This document shows, in pieces, positions 1 through 9,106 of a stretch of DNA of 64,000 bases. The notes beneath the pieces are model-generated. The model was given only the letters and a program-made list of their open reading frames with translations, was not told the origin of the DNA and ran no database searches. The translations under genes were made by a program, and so were the position numbers. The stretch is from Actinomycetota bacterium (GTDB lineage: Bacteria; Actinomycetota; Acidimicrobiia; Acidimicrobiales; RAAP-2): positions 1,364,001-1,428,000 of the forward strand of contig WLNI01000001.1 in the NCBI GenBank assembly GCA_009699875.1, in the 5' to 3' direction. Position 1 is the first letter of the stretch. Each line of letters starts with the position of its first letter.

Positions 1-1011
1 ATCACGAGCAATCCGTTCGCCTCCTTCGACGAAGGCACCACTTTCTCCAACGGGACAGAGTCCCATCGCTTCCATCCAGAGCAGTGTGAGGATGCTGAAG
101 CCGTCGTAAAGTTCAGCAAGATCGACGTCAGCGGGTGTCAGTGAAGTCCGAGACCACATCTGCTCAGCGGCGTCAGCTCCTACGATGCGAGTGAGGTCAT
201 CGAGTTGATCCCAACTTGGCCGATCCCGCATCGCTGTCCCTATTGCCTCAAAGTAGACAGGCGTCTGCTTCATATCTTTGGCTTGCTCACGGCGAGAAAT
301 AATGAAGGCAGTTGCACCGTCGCAGGGGACATCACAGTCAAAGAGCCGAAGCGGCGTCGTGATCATTCGAGCGTCCATGTAGTCATCCAGACTCATGGGG
401 TCTCGATAGATGGCGTTGGGGTTGAGTGCCGCGTTCTTTCGGGCATTGATCGCAATTTGTGCGAGTTGTTCAGTGGTGGTCCCGTAGCGATGCATGTGTG
501 CTTGTGCATAGAGCGCAATCCAACACGACGCAGACGCAGCATTGAAGGGCAAGGTCCACTGTTGTGCTCCCGAGGCTCGAAATGAACCGCCTCCGCCGCC
601 CATGCCGAGGGCACCTCGTCCCCCTGTTCCTTGGGCGGAACCTTCCCACACTGATCGAAAGCAGATCACATGATTGGCGAGACCCGCTCCTACAGCGAGA
701 ACAGCTTTCATGACAGAGCCAAGTTGTCCAGAGGTTTCAACACCACTGTCGTACCAACCAACTTTGAGTCGCAGCGCATCGATGACGTCGTAGGCACCCG
801 CGCCAGAGAATCCTTGTGGTCCACCCATCGCACCCGGGTAGGTCGAAAGTCCATCGATGTCGTCGAGCGTGAGCCCCGCGTCATCAACTGCAGCAAGACA
901 TGCATCCAATGTGAGTTCTAAGGGGTCACGATAGAGTCGTCGCCCGATCTCAGACTGGCCAATACCGGTGACGGCACAGCGTTTTTCAATAAAGTCATCA
1001 CTCTTTGCCAT
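1..1011 (-). CDS. Thiolase-family protein (Ltp/SCP-x type), partial at left edge
   Basis: The frame is open from an ATG at 1011 to base 1, giving 337 residues with the C-terminus missing. The N-terminus has the thiolase-fold pattern of lipid-transfer-protein thiolases: CAVTGIGQSEIGRR at residues 12-25, then AVDDAGLTLDDIDGL, and later LAELYDGFSI at about 301-310. It starts two bases after the stop of a DUF35 gene. This pairing is known for Ltp2/ChsH2, where a thiolase-like aldolase works with a DUF35 partner to split steroid side-chain CoA thioesters. I infer an acyl-CoA aldolase or thiolase role. The exact substrate is not visible, and the missing C-terminus prevents a check of the last catalytic loop. 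Confidence 0.85.
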   Translation of the reverse strand, partial: MAKSDDFIEKRCAVTGIGQSEIGRRLYRDPLELTLDACLAAVDDAGLTLDDIDGLSTYPGAMGGPQGFSGAGAYDVIDALRLKVGWYDSGVETSGQLGSVMKAVLAVGAGLANHVICFRSVWEGSAQGTGGRGALGMGGGGGSFRASGAQQWTLPFNAASASCWIALYAQAHMHRYGTTTEQLAQIAINARKNAALNPNAIYRDPMSLDDYMDARMITTPLRLFDCDVPCDGATAFIISRREQAKDMKQTPVYFEAIGTAMRDRPSWDQLDDLTRIVGADAAEQMWSRTSLTPADVDLAELYDGFSILTLLWMEAMGLCPVGESGAFVEGGERIARD

Positions 1012-1013
1012 CT

Positions 1014-1448
1014 CTACTTCTCTCCTGACGGCTCAAAGAGTGGGAGCCATACGTCACCGTGGGGGTCTTCATGATGTTCGAAGACGACTGAAACCTTCAT
1101 GCCAATCGCAATGTCATCGACGTCACAGTTGATGATGTTGGTGGTGAGACGAAGTTCAGGTTGTTCGACGATCTCGACGATCGCAATGATGTAGGGAACA
1201 TCGACGCCTGGAAGCCACTCTTGGTAGTTCACTGTGTAACTCGCCACAATGGCATTGCCACTGACTGCTTCAGGGGCCAAGTTCTTTGAAAGATCTTTCG
1301 GACAGATCGGCGTTGGAGGGTGGAGGTAGTACCCACAGTCCTGACATCGAACAAAGGTCAACTGTCCGTTCTGGCCACCTTGCCAAAAATGGATATTTCG
1401 TTCGTCGAGCTCAGGCAAGATGCGAAACGGCACACTTGACTCGGTCAT
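1014..1448 (-). CDS. DUF35 OB-fold protein, partner of the adjacent thiolase
   Basis: This 144-residue protein has the usual DUF35 layout: an N-terminal helix (LPELDERNIHFWQGG), a zinc-ribbon-like segment with C-x2-C followed by CPKD, then an OB-fold (GNAIVASYTVNYQEW, VPYIIAIVEI). The fourth zinc ligand position is Asp rather than Cys. I chose the ATG at 1448 over a longer frame because a purine-rich AGGGGGGATT lies directly upstream and the family normally begins here. It is the first gene of a minus-strand operon, with the thiolase two bases downstream. DUF35 proteins bind acyl-CoA and form heteromers with Ltp-type thiolases. The family call is firm; the substrate is inferred to be a steroid or branched acyl-CoA from the neighbours. 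Confidence 0.88.
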   Translation of the reverse strand: MTESSVPFRILPELDERNIHFWQGGQNGQLTFVRCQDCGYYLHPPTPICPKDLSKNLAPEAVSGNAIVASYTVNYQEWLPGVDVPYIIAIVEIVEQPELRLTTNIINCDVDDIAIGMKVSVVFEHHEDPHGDVWLPLFEPSGEK

Positions 1449-1709
1449 AATCCCCCCTGCGATTCGTTGCTTCAAAGAGCCATCATGCCCCCTAGAGCGC
1501 CCAAAGCACAAAGCCAAGCGTCAGGAGGCGTCCTGGCTGGACCCGGCGAAAGGGTCTGGCGCGAGCGACATCGGGATTTCAAGGGCCAATGGGCCCCCGA
1601 AGGGAGATCTGGCCTTCGAATGGTCGCTTCGGAGGTGATCGTGATACTTTTCTCAAACAAGAAATTCTGCGAGTCAAAAGGGTCTCGGAGCTTGAGAAAT
1701 GAGGGCGCT

Positions 1710-2987
1710 ATGGATGTAGAGGACATGATTTTAGTGAGTGTCGATGACCACGTCGTCGAACCACCCAACGTTTTTGAGGGACGCCTGCCCGCAAAGTATG
1801 TGGACTTAGCTCCAAAGTTTCTCACTCGAGAAGATGGAACAAGTGCGTGGTCCTATGAAGGGGCAATCATGCCCAATATCGCACTCAACGCAGTTGCTGG
1901 TCGCCCACCAGAAGAGTATGGAATGGAACCAACTTCGTTTGATCAACTTCGACCTGGTTGCTACGACATTGACGAGCGAGTCAAAGACATGGACGCCAAT
2001 GGCGTGTTGGGCTCACTGTGCTTTCCGTCGTTCCCGCAGTTCTGTGGACAGTTGTTTGCTCGCACCGAGGACAAGGACGTTGCCTTAGCGATGGTCCAGG
2101 CCTATAACGACTGGCACGTCGATGAGTGGTGCGGAACGCACCCTGGACGATTTATCCCTTGTCCTATTCCTGCCATTTGGGACCCAGAAATTATGGCCGC
2201 AGAAGTTCGGCGAAACGCAGCCAAGGGCGCGCACGCCGTGACCTTCTCAGAGAACCCCTCAAAGCTCGGGTGGCCAAGTGTGCACTCAGATCACTGGGAC
2301 CCATTCTGGAAGGCATGCAGCGAAGAGAATGTAACCGTCTGCATGCATATCGGCTCTTCGTCAGAGTTGGTTATCACCTCAGAAGACGCACCGATCGACG
2401 TGCTGATCACGTTGACGCCGATGAACATCGTGAAGGCAGCAGCCGACTTGATCTGGTCACCGGTCTTCCGAAAGTTCCCAGATCTCAAGATTGCTCTCTC
2501 TGAAGGCGGCATCGGATGGATTCCTTACTTCAAGGAACGAATTGACTACAACTACCAAAAGCATCACGCATGGACTGGTCAAGATTTTGGAAGTTCCTTG
2601 CCCAGTGAGATCTTCGACAGGAACATTATCACGTGCTTCATCGATGACTCTTTTGGTGTCGCCAGTCGTGATTACTTGAACATGGACAACGTCACCTGGG
2701 AGTGTGACTACCCACACTCAGACACCACGTGGCCGACTGCTCCTGAGCAACTCTGGAAGTACATCGGCGAACTCCCCGATCATGACATCAACCGAATGAC
2801 CCACGAGAATGCAATGAAGCACTTCAGCTACGACCCATTTTCGGTCATTCCGAAAAAGGATGCGACTGTCGGCGCACTTCGTCAGCGTGCTAGCGGGCAT
2901 GACGTGGAGATTCGCTCAAAGAGCAAGGGTGAGAAGACCGGGCACGCCACAAAGGCATCAGATCTTCGATCATCGGCGGGACAATGA
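1710..2987 (+). CDS. Amidohydrolase-2 family metal-dependent hydrolase
   Basis: The product is 425 residues and resembles the amidohydrolase_2 (ACMSD-like) TIM-barrel family. Visible motifs are ISVDDH-type MILVSVDDHVVEP near the N-terminus (metal-binding D-x-H region), CMHIGSSS in the middle and WECDYPHSDTTWP near the end, all typical metal or catalytic segments. The frame extends upstream to 1467, but the ATG at 1710 matches the start of the paralogue at 43358-44569. The stop overlaps the ATG of the P450 gene (ATGA), so the two are translationally coupled. The role is probably C-C or C-N hydrolysis, or decarboxylation of a ring-cleavage intermediate; substrate unknown. Confidence 0.85.
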   Translation: MDVEDMILVSVDDHVVEPPNVFEGRLPAKYVDLAPKFLTREDGTSAWSYEGAIMPNIALNAVAGRPPEEYGMEPTSFDQLRPGCYDIDERVKDMDANGVLGSLCFPSFPQFCGQLFARTEDKDVALAMVQAYNDWHVDEWCGTHPGRFIPCPIPAIWDPEIMAAEVRRNAAKGAHAVTFSENPSKLGWPSVHSDHWDPFWKACSEENVTVCMHIGSSSELVITSEDAPIDVLITLTPMNIVKAAADLIWSPVFRKFPDLKIALSEGGIGWIPYFKERIDYNYQKHHAWTGQDFGSSLPSEIFDRNIITCFIDDSFGVASRDYLNMDNVTWECDYPHSDTTWPTAPEQLWKYIGELPDHDINRMTHENAMKHFSYDPFSVIPKKDATVGALRQRASGHDVEIRSKSKGEKTGHATKASDLRSSAGQ

Positions 2988-4150
2988 GTCCAGAAACCTT
3001 TAACTCAGAAATCTTCATGGACCCAGAAACTGGGCGAAATCCTCAACCGGTCTACAAATCGGCGAGGGACTTCGCTGCGCTCGTGCCAGGAAGCTTCGGT
3101 GGCGTGCAAGTCATGCGTCGAGCAGAAGTGGAATTCGCGCTGCAGCACCCTGACGTGTTTTCTTCCTCGATGGAAGCGGTGGACTTAGGGCAAACGGTTC
3201 CACTGATTCCCCTGCAAGTCGATCCACCGGATCACTCGAAATACCGCAAGCTCCTCGATCCCATTTTTGCTCCAAAGCGCATGAATGCAATCGAACCTGA
3301 CATCGCCATCATGGTGAACGGGCTCATCGATACGTTTATTGATCAAGGTTCGTGTGAATTCACGACCGCCCTGGCAGAACCGCTTCCTTCGACGGTGTTC
3401 CTTCGCCTTTTAGGGCTTCCCGAATCTGAGCTTGAGATGTTTCTTGGGATGAAGAACGGGATCTTGCGTCCTTCGGGCGGCGACATGGACGCAATTAAGG
3501 CGTCGCAGCAAGCAAGTGCCGCAGAAATTGAGCGCTTCTTCTCTGAGACATTGGCAGAGAGAATTAAGAACCCACAAGACGACCTGTTGAGTATGTTCTC
3601 GGCTGCTGAAGTCGATGGAAGTCGCCTGACAAAGGACGAGATCATCGGCATTTGCTTCCTGTTCATTTTGGCGGGCCTCGACACAGTGACCGACACCCTG
3701 GAGTGCTTCTTTGCCTACTTGGCACAACACCCAGAGCAGCGACAACTGATCGTCAACGATGAGTCGATCATCCCGTCTGCTGTTGAAGAGATGCTCCGTT
3801 GGGAAACTCCCGTCACGGGAGTTGCTCGAGTTGCGATTCAAGACACAGAACTTGGTGGCTGTCCAGTGACCAAGGGTGACTCTGTTGGAATTTCGCTCGG
3901 ATCAGCGAACACTGATGAGCGGCACCTGGAAGATGCTGATGTCGTTGACTTCTCACGGAACTCGAAGCACCTGTCATTTGGTGCGGGCGTGCATCGCTGC
4001 TTAGGATCGCACTTGGCTCGGCTCGAGCTTCGTACGACGTTGCGTGAATGGCACAAGCGGATTCCGAACTATTCAATCGCACCTGGTACTGAACTGAACT
4101 ACATGTTTGGTTTACGCCAGATCGACACGCTTCCACTTATCTTCGAGTAG
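2984..4150 (+). CDS. Cytochrome P450 (bacterial class I type)
   Basis: This 388-residue P450 shows all the key signatures: the I-helix segment AGLDTVTDT at about 227-235, the ExxR pair in EEMLRWETPV, and the heme loop FGAGVHRCLGSHLARLEL with the thiolate Cys. Length fits soluble actinobacterial P450s. It overlaps the upstream amidohydrolase by four bases and is followed by two acyl-CoA dehydrogenases, so it likely hydroxylates a lipid, sterol or terpenoid that then enters beta-oxidation. The one-cluster ferredoxin at 25029 is a possible electron donor, since the FdxD type serves CYP142/CYP125 in mycobacteria. I cannot assign a CYP family by eye. Confidence 0.93.
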   Translation: MSPETFNSEIFMDPETGRNPQPVYKSARDFAALVPGSFGGVQVMRRAEVEFALQHPDVFSSSMEAVDLGQTVPLIPLQVDPPDHSKYRKLLDPIFAPKRMNAIEPDIAIMVNGLIDTFIDQGSCEFTTALAEPLPSTVFLRLLGLPESELEMFLGMKNGILRPSGGDMDAIKASQQASAAEIERFFSETLAERIKNPQDDLLSMFSAAEVDGSRLTKDEIIGICFLFILAGLDTVTDTLECFFAYLAQHPEQRQLIVNDESIIPSAVEEMLRWETPVTGVARVAIQDTELGGCPVTKGDSVGISLGSANTDERHLEDADVVDFSRNSKHLSFGAGVHRCLGSHLARLELRTTLREWHKRIPNYSIAPGTELNYMFGLRQIDTLPLIFE

Positions 4151-4222
4151 TCCTTCGAAGGATCTTGGTGTGAGTACCCAGTAGTGCGTCGCGAGAACAA
4201 ACATTTTGAAAAAGGATGAACC

Positions 4223-5368
4223 GTGGATTTTGACCTAAGCGAAGATCAAGAACTCTTTCGAGAGACGACCGTGAAGTTTTTGGAAGACACCTGTCCACTG
4301 ACGACGGTTCGAGAATGGGCCGAGAGCGAAGGTGCAGGGTTCCCTCGTAGTTGGTGGAAGCAAGGGTGCGAACTTGGGTGGACCTCGATGCTGATCTCAG
4401 AGGCTGACGGCGGGGGAAGTGTCTCAGGACAAGGTCTCGTGGACCTCAGTCTGGTCGCTGAAGAGATGGGTCGCATGGTCTCACCTGGACCCTTCGTCAC
4501 AACCAGCGTGGTCGCCGACGTCCTGTCACGTGTTGGCACGAGCACGCAGAAGGATGCCTATCTTCCAGGGATTCTCGATGGAGAGATCATTGGATCATGG
4601 TGTGTTGCCGAACCCAATGGGTCGTGGCTTCCAGAAGACACCACGCTCGAAGCAGTGAAAAAGGGTGACGTATTTCATCTCACTGGCACAAAAGGCCCGG
4701 TCGAAGCGGCAGATGTCGCAGGCGTCTTCGTCGTGACTGCCCGAGTCGACGGCGAACCAACACATTTCATTCTTGGAGCGGACACCCCTGGCGTGAGTGT
4801 CACCAAAGCCGATGGGCTCGACCTTGTCCGCCGATTTGGCATGGTCGAGTTCAATGACGTTGTCCTCAGTCGTGACAATGTGCTGGGTGACGTTGGTGCT
4901 GCAACTGAACAGTGGGAACGCGGCGTCGAAGTGGCAAACGTTCTTCAGGCAGCGTCGATGGCTGGGGCCATGGACAAAGTGTTATCGATGACCATTGAAT
5001 ATGCCTTCGATCGCTACTCGTTTGGTCGGCCACTGGCTTCGTATCAAGCGCTGAAACACCGATTCGCCGATATGAAGATGTGGCTTGAAGCCGTTATGGC
5101 GACGTCTCTTGCTGCAGCGGAAGCCGCAGAAACTCGACCAGACCGCTCTAAGGAGCTTGTCAGTGTGGCCAAGGCGTACGTTGGAGAGCGAGTGCCCTGG
5201 ATGATGCAGGACTGTGTTCAACTTCACGGAGGAATCGGCGTCACATGGGACCACGATCTCCATCTCTATCTTCGTCGTGCCGTGCAGGATCGATCGCTCT
5301 ATGGATCGCCAGCACAGCAGCGAGAACGAATCGCGAGTGGACTTGATTTGGAGGAAAGCAATGCCTGA
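4223..5368 (+). CDS. Acyl-CoA dehydrogenase, first subunit of a likely heteromer
   Basis: The 381-residue protein begins MDFDLSEDQELFRET at a GTG after AAAAAGGATGAACC. It has the typical three-part acyl-CoA dehydrogenase fold: helical N-domain, central beta domain (SWCVAEPNGSWLP) and C-terminal helices with ALKHRFADMK and LHGGIGVTWDHDLHLYLRR. Its 3' end overlaps the next acyl-CoA dehydrogenase gene by eight bases. In mycobacterial sterol degradation such adjacent unequal pairs (ChsE1/E2, ChsE4/E5, IpdE1/E2) form alpha2beta2 enzymes in which only one subunit supplies the catalytic base. I infer the same here. Substrate is probably a steroid or other bulky acyl-CoA; which pair it matches is unresolved. 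Confidence 0.9.
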   Translation: MDFDLSEDQELFRETTVKFLEDTCPLTTVREWAESEGAGFPRSWWKQGCELGWTSMLISEADGGGSVSGQGLVDLSLVAEEMGRMVSPGPFVTTSVVADVLSRVGTSTQKDAYLPGILDGEIIGSWCVAEPNGSWLPEDTTLEAVKKGDVFHLTGTKGPVEAADVAGVFVVTARVDGEPTHFILGADTPGVSVTKADGLDLVRRFGMVEFNDVVLSRDNVLGDVGAATEQWERGVEVANVLQAASMAGAMDKVLSMTIEYAFDRYSFGRPLASYQALKHRFADMKMWLEAVMATSLAAAEAAETRPDRSKELVSVAKAYVGERVPWMMQDCVQLHGGIGVTWDHDLHLYLRRAVQDRSLYGSPAQQRERIASGLDLEESNA

Positions 5369-6626
5369 GAACCTTGCTGAAATGGAAGATCTAGAAGCCT
5401 TCAGGCTGCGTGCTCGTGCTTGGCTTGCTGAGTCGATGCCGCTGTTGGATGGCCGCACGAACCATCAGATCATGGCTGACGACGAAGAGTGCGTTCAGGC
5501 CCGAGCGTTGCAGCGCATTTTGTTCGATGGTGGCTTTGCTGGTCTTTGTTTTCCTCGTGAATACGGAGGACAAGGGCTTTCACGGGAACATCAATCGGTC
5601 TTTAACCAAGAGTCTTCACCCTACGAAATGCCTGTTGTCTTTAACGTACCTACCTTCGCCATCATGGCGGCGACCTTGCTTGACTTTGGCACCGAAGAAC
5701 AGAAGAAAAGGCATATCCCCGCCATGCTCTCGGGAGAAGAGATGTGGGTGCAATTTCTTTCAGAGCCCTCTGGTGGCTCTGACTTAGCAGGCCTTGTCAC
5801 CCGGGCAACCAAAGACGGCGACGTGTACATCTTGAATGGTTCGAAGATTTGGAGTTCAGGAGCGTTCCGTTCTGACTACGCCCTGTGTCTTGCTCGGACC
5901 GATGGTCAAGCGACGAAGCACCGAGGGTTGACATGCTTCATCCTTAAGATTCACCAACCGGGCATCGAAGTACAGCGGATCATGATGGTGAATGGATGGA
6001 ATGAGTTCTGCCAAGAGTTCTTTGATGACGTGGCGATTCCCGAAGAGAATATCGTTGGCGCTCTGAACGACGGATGGACGGTGGCGTCTCGACTTCTGTA
6101 TCACGAGCGTGACGCAGTTGGTGGGGGTTCGAAATTCATCAGTGGGTCAAGCGGTCATCGAGGAGCGCAAGGTGCTGGTCGAGGAGACCTCGTGGATCTT
6201 GCGCACGCGACGGGGAGCACACAGGACCCAGCTGTTCGCCAACTCATCGGCGAAGCAAGAGCACTTGATCTTGTCGGAAATCAACTCATCGCTCGGACGA
6301 CCAAGGGCATCATGGCGGGAGCTCTTCCCGAGACCGCTGGATCGATCCCACGTCTGTTCATGGCAACCAATACCGAGCGTCACCACGACATTGCACTCGA
6401 AATTGCTGGGTCTCATGCCGGTGCGTGGGCCGAAGGGGATCCGAGTGGTGGGGTTGGCAATGAGTTCCTTATGCGCCAGGGTGGCAGTCTGGGAGGAGGA
6501 AGCAACGAAATGCAGCGAAACATCATTTCTGAACGCGTCCTCGGCATGCCTCGAGAGTTCGCCGCTGACAAGGACATGCCCTTCGACGAGGTTCGCCACA
6601 ACGCCTCGCCATCTCGGCCTTCCTAG
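5361..6626 (+). CDS. Acyl-CoA dehydrogenase, second subunit
   Basis: The 421-residue protein starts at ATG 5361 behind GGAGGAAAGCA, inside the tail of the upstream dehydrogenase gene. The central segment MWVQFLSEPSGGSDLAGL matches the FAD/substrate-binding region of FadE proteins. The C-terminal GGSNEMQRNIISERVLGMPRE is the classic acyl-CoA dehydrogenase ending that contacts FAD. The longer frame back to 5214 is rejected because it runs through the conserved end of the previous gene. With 4223-5368 it probably makes a heterotetramer that desaturates a branched or steroid-derived acyl-CoA, passing electrons to ETF. It is the last gene of the amidohydrolase-P450-dehydrogenase run. Confidence 0.92.
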   Translation: MPENLAEMEDLEAFRLRARAWLAESMPLLDGRTNHQIMADDEECVQARALQRILFDGGFAGLCFPREYGGQGLSREHQSVFNQESSPYEMPVVFNVPTFAIMAATLLDFGTEEQKKRHIPAMLSGEEMWVQFLSEPSGGSDLAGLVTRATKDGDVYILNGSKIWSSGAFRSDYALCLARTDGQATKHRGLTCFILKIHQPGIEVQRIMMVNGWNEFCQEFFDDVAIPEENIVGALNDGWTVASRLLYHERDAVGGGSKFISGSSGHRGAQGAGRGDLVDLAHATGSTQDPAVRQLIGEARALDLVGNQLIARTTKGIMAGALPETAGSIPRLFMATNTERHHDIALEIAGSHAGAWAEGDPSGGVGNEFLMRQGGSLGGGSNEMQRNIISERVLGMPREFAADKDMPFDEVRHNASPSRPS

Positions 6627-6766
6627 GAGGAGCGGGAGTCGACGGTCCTCATATTCTGGGGATTCTGAGTCCCTCATCTCTTCTATTTGTGCTTTGAGGA
6701 GGAGACTCACTAGCCTGAGCGGTGATAGTTCAATCAGCAACGTTCATTCAGCAACAAGGGGGAACC

Positions 6767-7630
6767 ATGGCAGGTCGTTTAGAAGGAAAAGTCGCATTCA
6801 TTACAGGTGCGGCACGAGGACAAGGTCGCAGCCACGCGATTCGTCTTGCACAAGAAGGCGCAGACATCATCGCAATTGATATCTGTCGACAAATCGAATC
6901 AAATCCGTATCCGCTCTCAACTCCTGACGACCTCGCAGAGACCGAACGTGCAGTGAAAGAACTGGGACGCCAAATCGTCGCTGTTCAAGCTGACGTGCGA
7001 GAGCGTGAAGAACTCCGCAACGCCGTCGATGATGGTGTCAAGCAACTCGGCAGCCTCGACATCGTTGTCGCAAATGCTGGAATTATGCCCATGACGCCAA
7101 ATGGTCAAGACCCCATGGACTTTGTGGACGCTGTTGATGTTGACTTAGTTGGCGTGATGAACACAGTCGCTGTGTCGCTGAAGCACATTCCCGACGAGGC
7201 CTCCATCGTCGTTACTGGTTCCACCGCAGGTCTCATGCCCAACACCACAGGCAACTCAGCAATGGGCCCTGGTGGCGCTGGCTACGCATGGTCAAAGCAG
7301 ACGTTGGTGCAGTACGTCGAGCACATGTCGATGTTCTTGGCCCATCGATTTATTCGAGTCAATGCGGTCCACCCAACGAACTGCAACACGCATCTGCTTC
7401 ACAACCCTGAGCTCTACAGCGTCTTTCGACCTGACCTAGAGAACCCGACCATTGAAGACGTGATCCCTGCGTTTACGTATTTCCAGGCCATGCCAATTCC
7501 GTACATTGAGCCTGTTGATATTTCAAACCTGGTGTTGTTCCTCGCCTCAGATGAGGCTCGCTACATCACGGGTCAGCAGATTCGCGTCGATGCGGGAGCG
7601 CTTCTCAAGTTCCCGAATGGCCCAAGCTAA
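6767..7630 (+). CDS. Mycofactocin-coupled type SDR oxidoreductase
   Basis: This 287-residue short-chain dehydrogenase starts MAGRLEGKVAFITGAARGQG, with the NAD-binding TGxxxGxG pattern, and has an insertion after the second strand (DICRQIESNPYPLSTPDDLAETERA) that marks the mycofactocin-coupled SDR subgroup. Catalytic residues are visible as the Ser of VVTGSTAG and YAWSK (YxxxK). ATG 6767 is preferred over the frame start at 6722 because AAGGGGGAACC precedes it and the family begins there. Members hold NAD(H) tightly and use mycofactocin as external electron carrier, so the host is expected to encode mftA-F elsewhere. It probably oxidises an alcohol made in the neighbouring catabolic steps. 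Confidence 0.9.
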   Translation: MAGRLEGKVAFITGAARGQGRSHAIRLAQEGADIIAIDICRQIESNPYPLSTPDDLAETERAVKELGRQIVAVQADVREREELRNAVDDGVKQLGSLDIVVANAGIMPMTPNGQDPMDFVDAVDVDLVGVMNTVAVSLKHIPDEASIVVTGSTAGLMPNTTGNSAMGPGGAGYAWSKQTLVQYVEHMSMFLAHRFIRVNAVHPTNCNTHLLHNPELYSVFRPDLENPTIEDVIPAFTYFQAMPIPYIEPVDISNLVLFLASDEARYITGQQIRVDAGALLKFPNGPS

Positions 7631-7652
7631 AGAACACACTTCAACTGAAGTC

Positions 7653-7686
7653 CAACAAGCGCTCCTCTTGCGAGGGGCGCTTGTTG
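7653..7686. terminator. Bidirectional hairpin terminator between converging genes
   Basis: Fifteen bases (7653-7667) pair with 7672-7686 around a TTGC loop, with one G-T wobble. The hairpin lies between the SDR stop at 7630 and the stop of the minus-strand amidohydrolase at 7691, so it can end transcription from both sides. Confidence 0.8.
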
Positions 7687-7690
7687 TCGT

Positions 7691-9106
7691 TTAGGCCGAG
7701 TACACCAACGAACCCTCAAACAAGGTCATGGCAACGAGATCTTTCGAGAGATTGTCGCCAATATTTCGGAGAGGCCGGTCCAGCAAGCAGAGATTGGCTC
7801 GCACCCCGGGCTGGACTCGACGAATCTGCCCAAAGGGGTCTTCAAGTGGTGTCAAGAATTTTGAGAGTGCGTCATGGTGGCGCACGCGCTCATGGGCGCC
7901 AAGGAGTGAGCCATTTTTCGTCACTCGCGTTGTTGACGCGGCCATTGCCCACCAAGGATCAGGGGTGCCAAATGGTGCATCGGTCCCAAAGGAAACACTG
8001 ACGCCGAGATGCTCGAGCGAGGCGCAGCGATAGAGAATCTCAAGATCGCTCTCATCAAGGTCGTTTTTGTACTGTTCGCCTCGATCAGCAATGAAGTTTG
8101 GCTGGGTGATCACACCAACGCCAAGCCTGGCGAGTTCAGAGGCTGCAGCATCTGAAATCAAGGAACCGTGTTCGAGCCGATCGCCCGGGAGAGCTCCAAC
8201 CTGGTTCCAGGCGGCGACTGCAAGTGCGAGCGAGATCTCAGTCACGCTGTGGACAGCGATCGCACGCTGTTGTGAGCGGGCGGCTGAAAATGCGGCCACC
8301 ACCTGATCGAGTTCTGGAAGTGTGTGATCGGCGATGTAAACCTTGACTGGCCCAAGAACGAGCGGCGTGAGTGTTCCTGGGTCGCAGGCAAGCCATGGGT
8401 CGCTTGCGACCCTGATGTCGAGGGATGGCGTTGTCTGGGAAAAGGTGAGAAGAGGAGCGAACTGATCTAATGAACTTGTTGGCGTGAGATCACTCACGCC
8501 AGTGACACCGCACTGATGAAGCTGGTGAGTCACGTGCTCAAGGTCAAGTGGATGAGGCGGGAGTTGTTGGTGGAGCCAGTCATCGGCTCCGAGGAGTTGT
8601 CCGTCATGGTCGTGATCAAGTCCGACGATGTCACATGCCAGTGAGTTCAAAATCCACTGTGCTCCAGAGCGATGCTGGACTCGGGTTGGGTGCTGCAGAT
8701 TCATTTCATCCAAAATCTTTCGATCTAAGAGACCCATGGACTCGTGGTACCCGGTCACTCGGAGCCACTCTTCTCGCCCAAGGGAACGGTCGGCATCGCT
8801 GATTGTTGCAGCGAGTTGGTTGGGCTGAACAGGCGAGGTGGCGAGGTTCAGGGAGTGGAGCGACGCTGCCCAGGAGAGAAGATGGACATGATGATCGTGA
8901 AGGCCTGGCAAGAGTGCACTACCTTCTACGTCAATCCTGTGAGCGTCTCCTAACTCACCTGGAGCAAGAGAGCCAGCACTCGGGACCAGCGTGTCAACAA
9001 TCCCGTTGAGAATGATGACGTCAACGAGGTCACCTTCAACCTCAGCATTGCTGAGAATCAGTGGCCTTTCGTCATTGAATTCTGGCGAAGATGACGCTGC
9101 GCTCAT
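7691..9106 (-). CDS. Amidohydrolase (YtcJ/amidohydrolase_3-like)
   Basis: The 471-residue protein has the amidohydrolase_3/YtcJ pattern: an N-terminal beta-sandwich half (VIILNGIVDTLVPSAG), the metal motif LLPGLHDHHVHLLSW (HxH) at about residues 69-83, a later DRLEHGSLI with a candidate metal His, and VSFGTDAPFGTPDPW carrying the late catalytic Asp. The C-terminal half contains the returning beta-sandwich strand GVRANLCLLDRPL. Its ATG overlaps the stop of the upstream CoA-transferase gene (ATGA), making it the third gene of a tight minus-strand operon. It probably hydrolyses an amide or ester-like bond of an intermediate; the substrate cannot be read from the sequence. Confidence 0.85.
   Translation of the reverse strand: MSAASSSPEFNDERPLILSNAEVEGDLVDVIILNGIVDTLVPSAGSLAPGELGDAHRIDVEGSALLPGLHDHHVHLLSWAASLHSLNLATSPVQPNQLAATISDADRSLGREEWLRVTGYHESMGLLDRKILDEMNLQHPTRVQHRSGAQWILNSLACDIVGLDHDHDGQLLGADDWLHQQLPPHPLDLEHVTHQLHQCGVTGVSDLTPTSSLDQFAPLLTFSQTTPSLDIRVASDPWLACDPGTLTPLVLGPVKVYIADHTLPELDQVVAAFSAARSQQRAIAVHSVTEISLALAVAAWNQVGALPGDRLEHGSLISDAAASELARLGVGVITQPNFIADRGEQYKNDLDESDLEILYRCASLEHLGVSVSFGTDAPFGTPDPWWAMAASTTRVTKNGSLLGAHERVRHHDALSKFLTPLEDPFGQIRRVQPGVRANLCLLDRPLRNIGDNLSKDLVAMTLFEGSLVYSA

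Noticed and set aside
1467-1709. Longer N-terminus for the amidohydrolase
   Set aside because: The extra 81 residues resemble nothing, and the ATG at 1710 matches the paralogue's start; the stretch is intergenic between divergent genes.
4151-4162. Palindrome TCCTTCGAAGGA after the P450 stop
   Set aside because: No loop, no T-run and not near a start codon; likely chance.
6667-6708. Imperfect inverted repeat between the acyl-CoA dehydrogenase and SDR genes
   Set aside because: Short arms of nine pairs with a bulge and a 23-base loop; too weak to call a terminator.
6109-6879. A 256-residue open frame
   Set aside because: It overlaps the conserved end of the acyl-CoA dehydrogenase and the SDR start in another frame, and its composition is that of a shadow reading.
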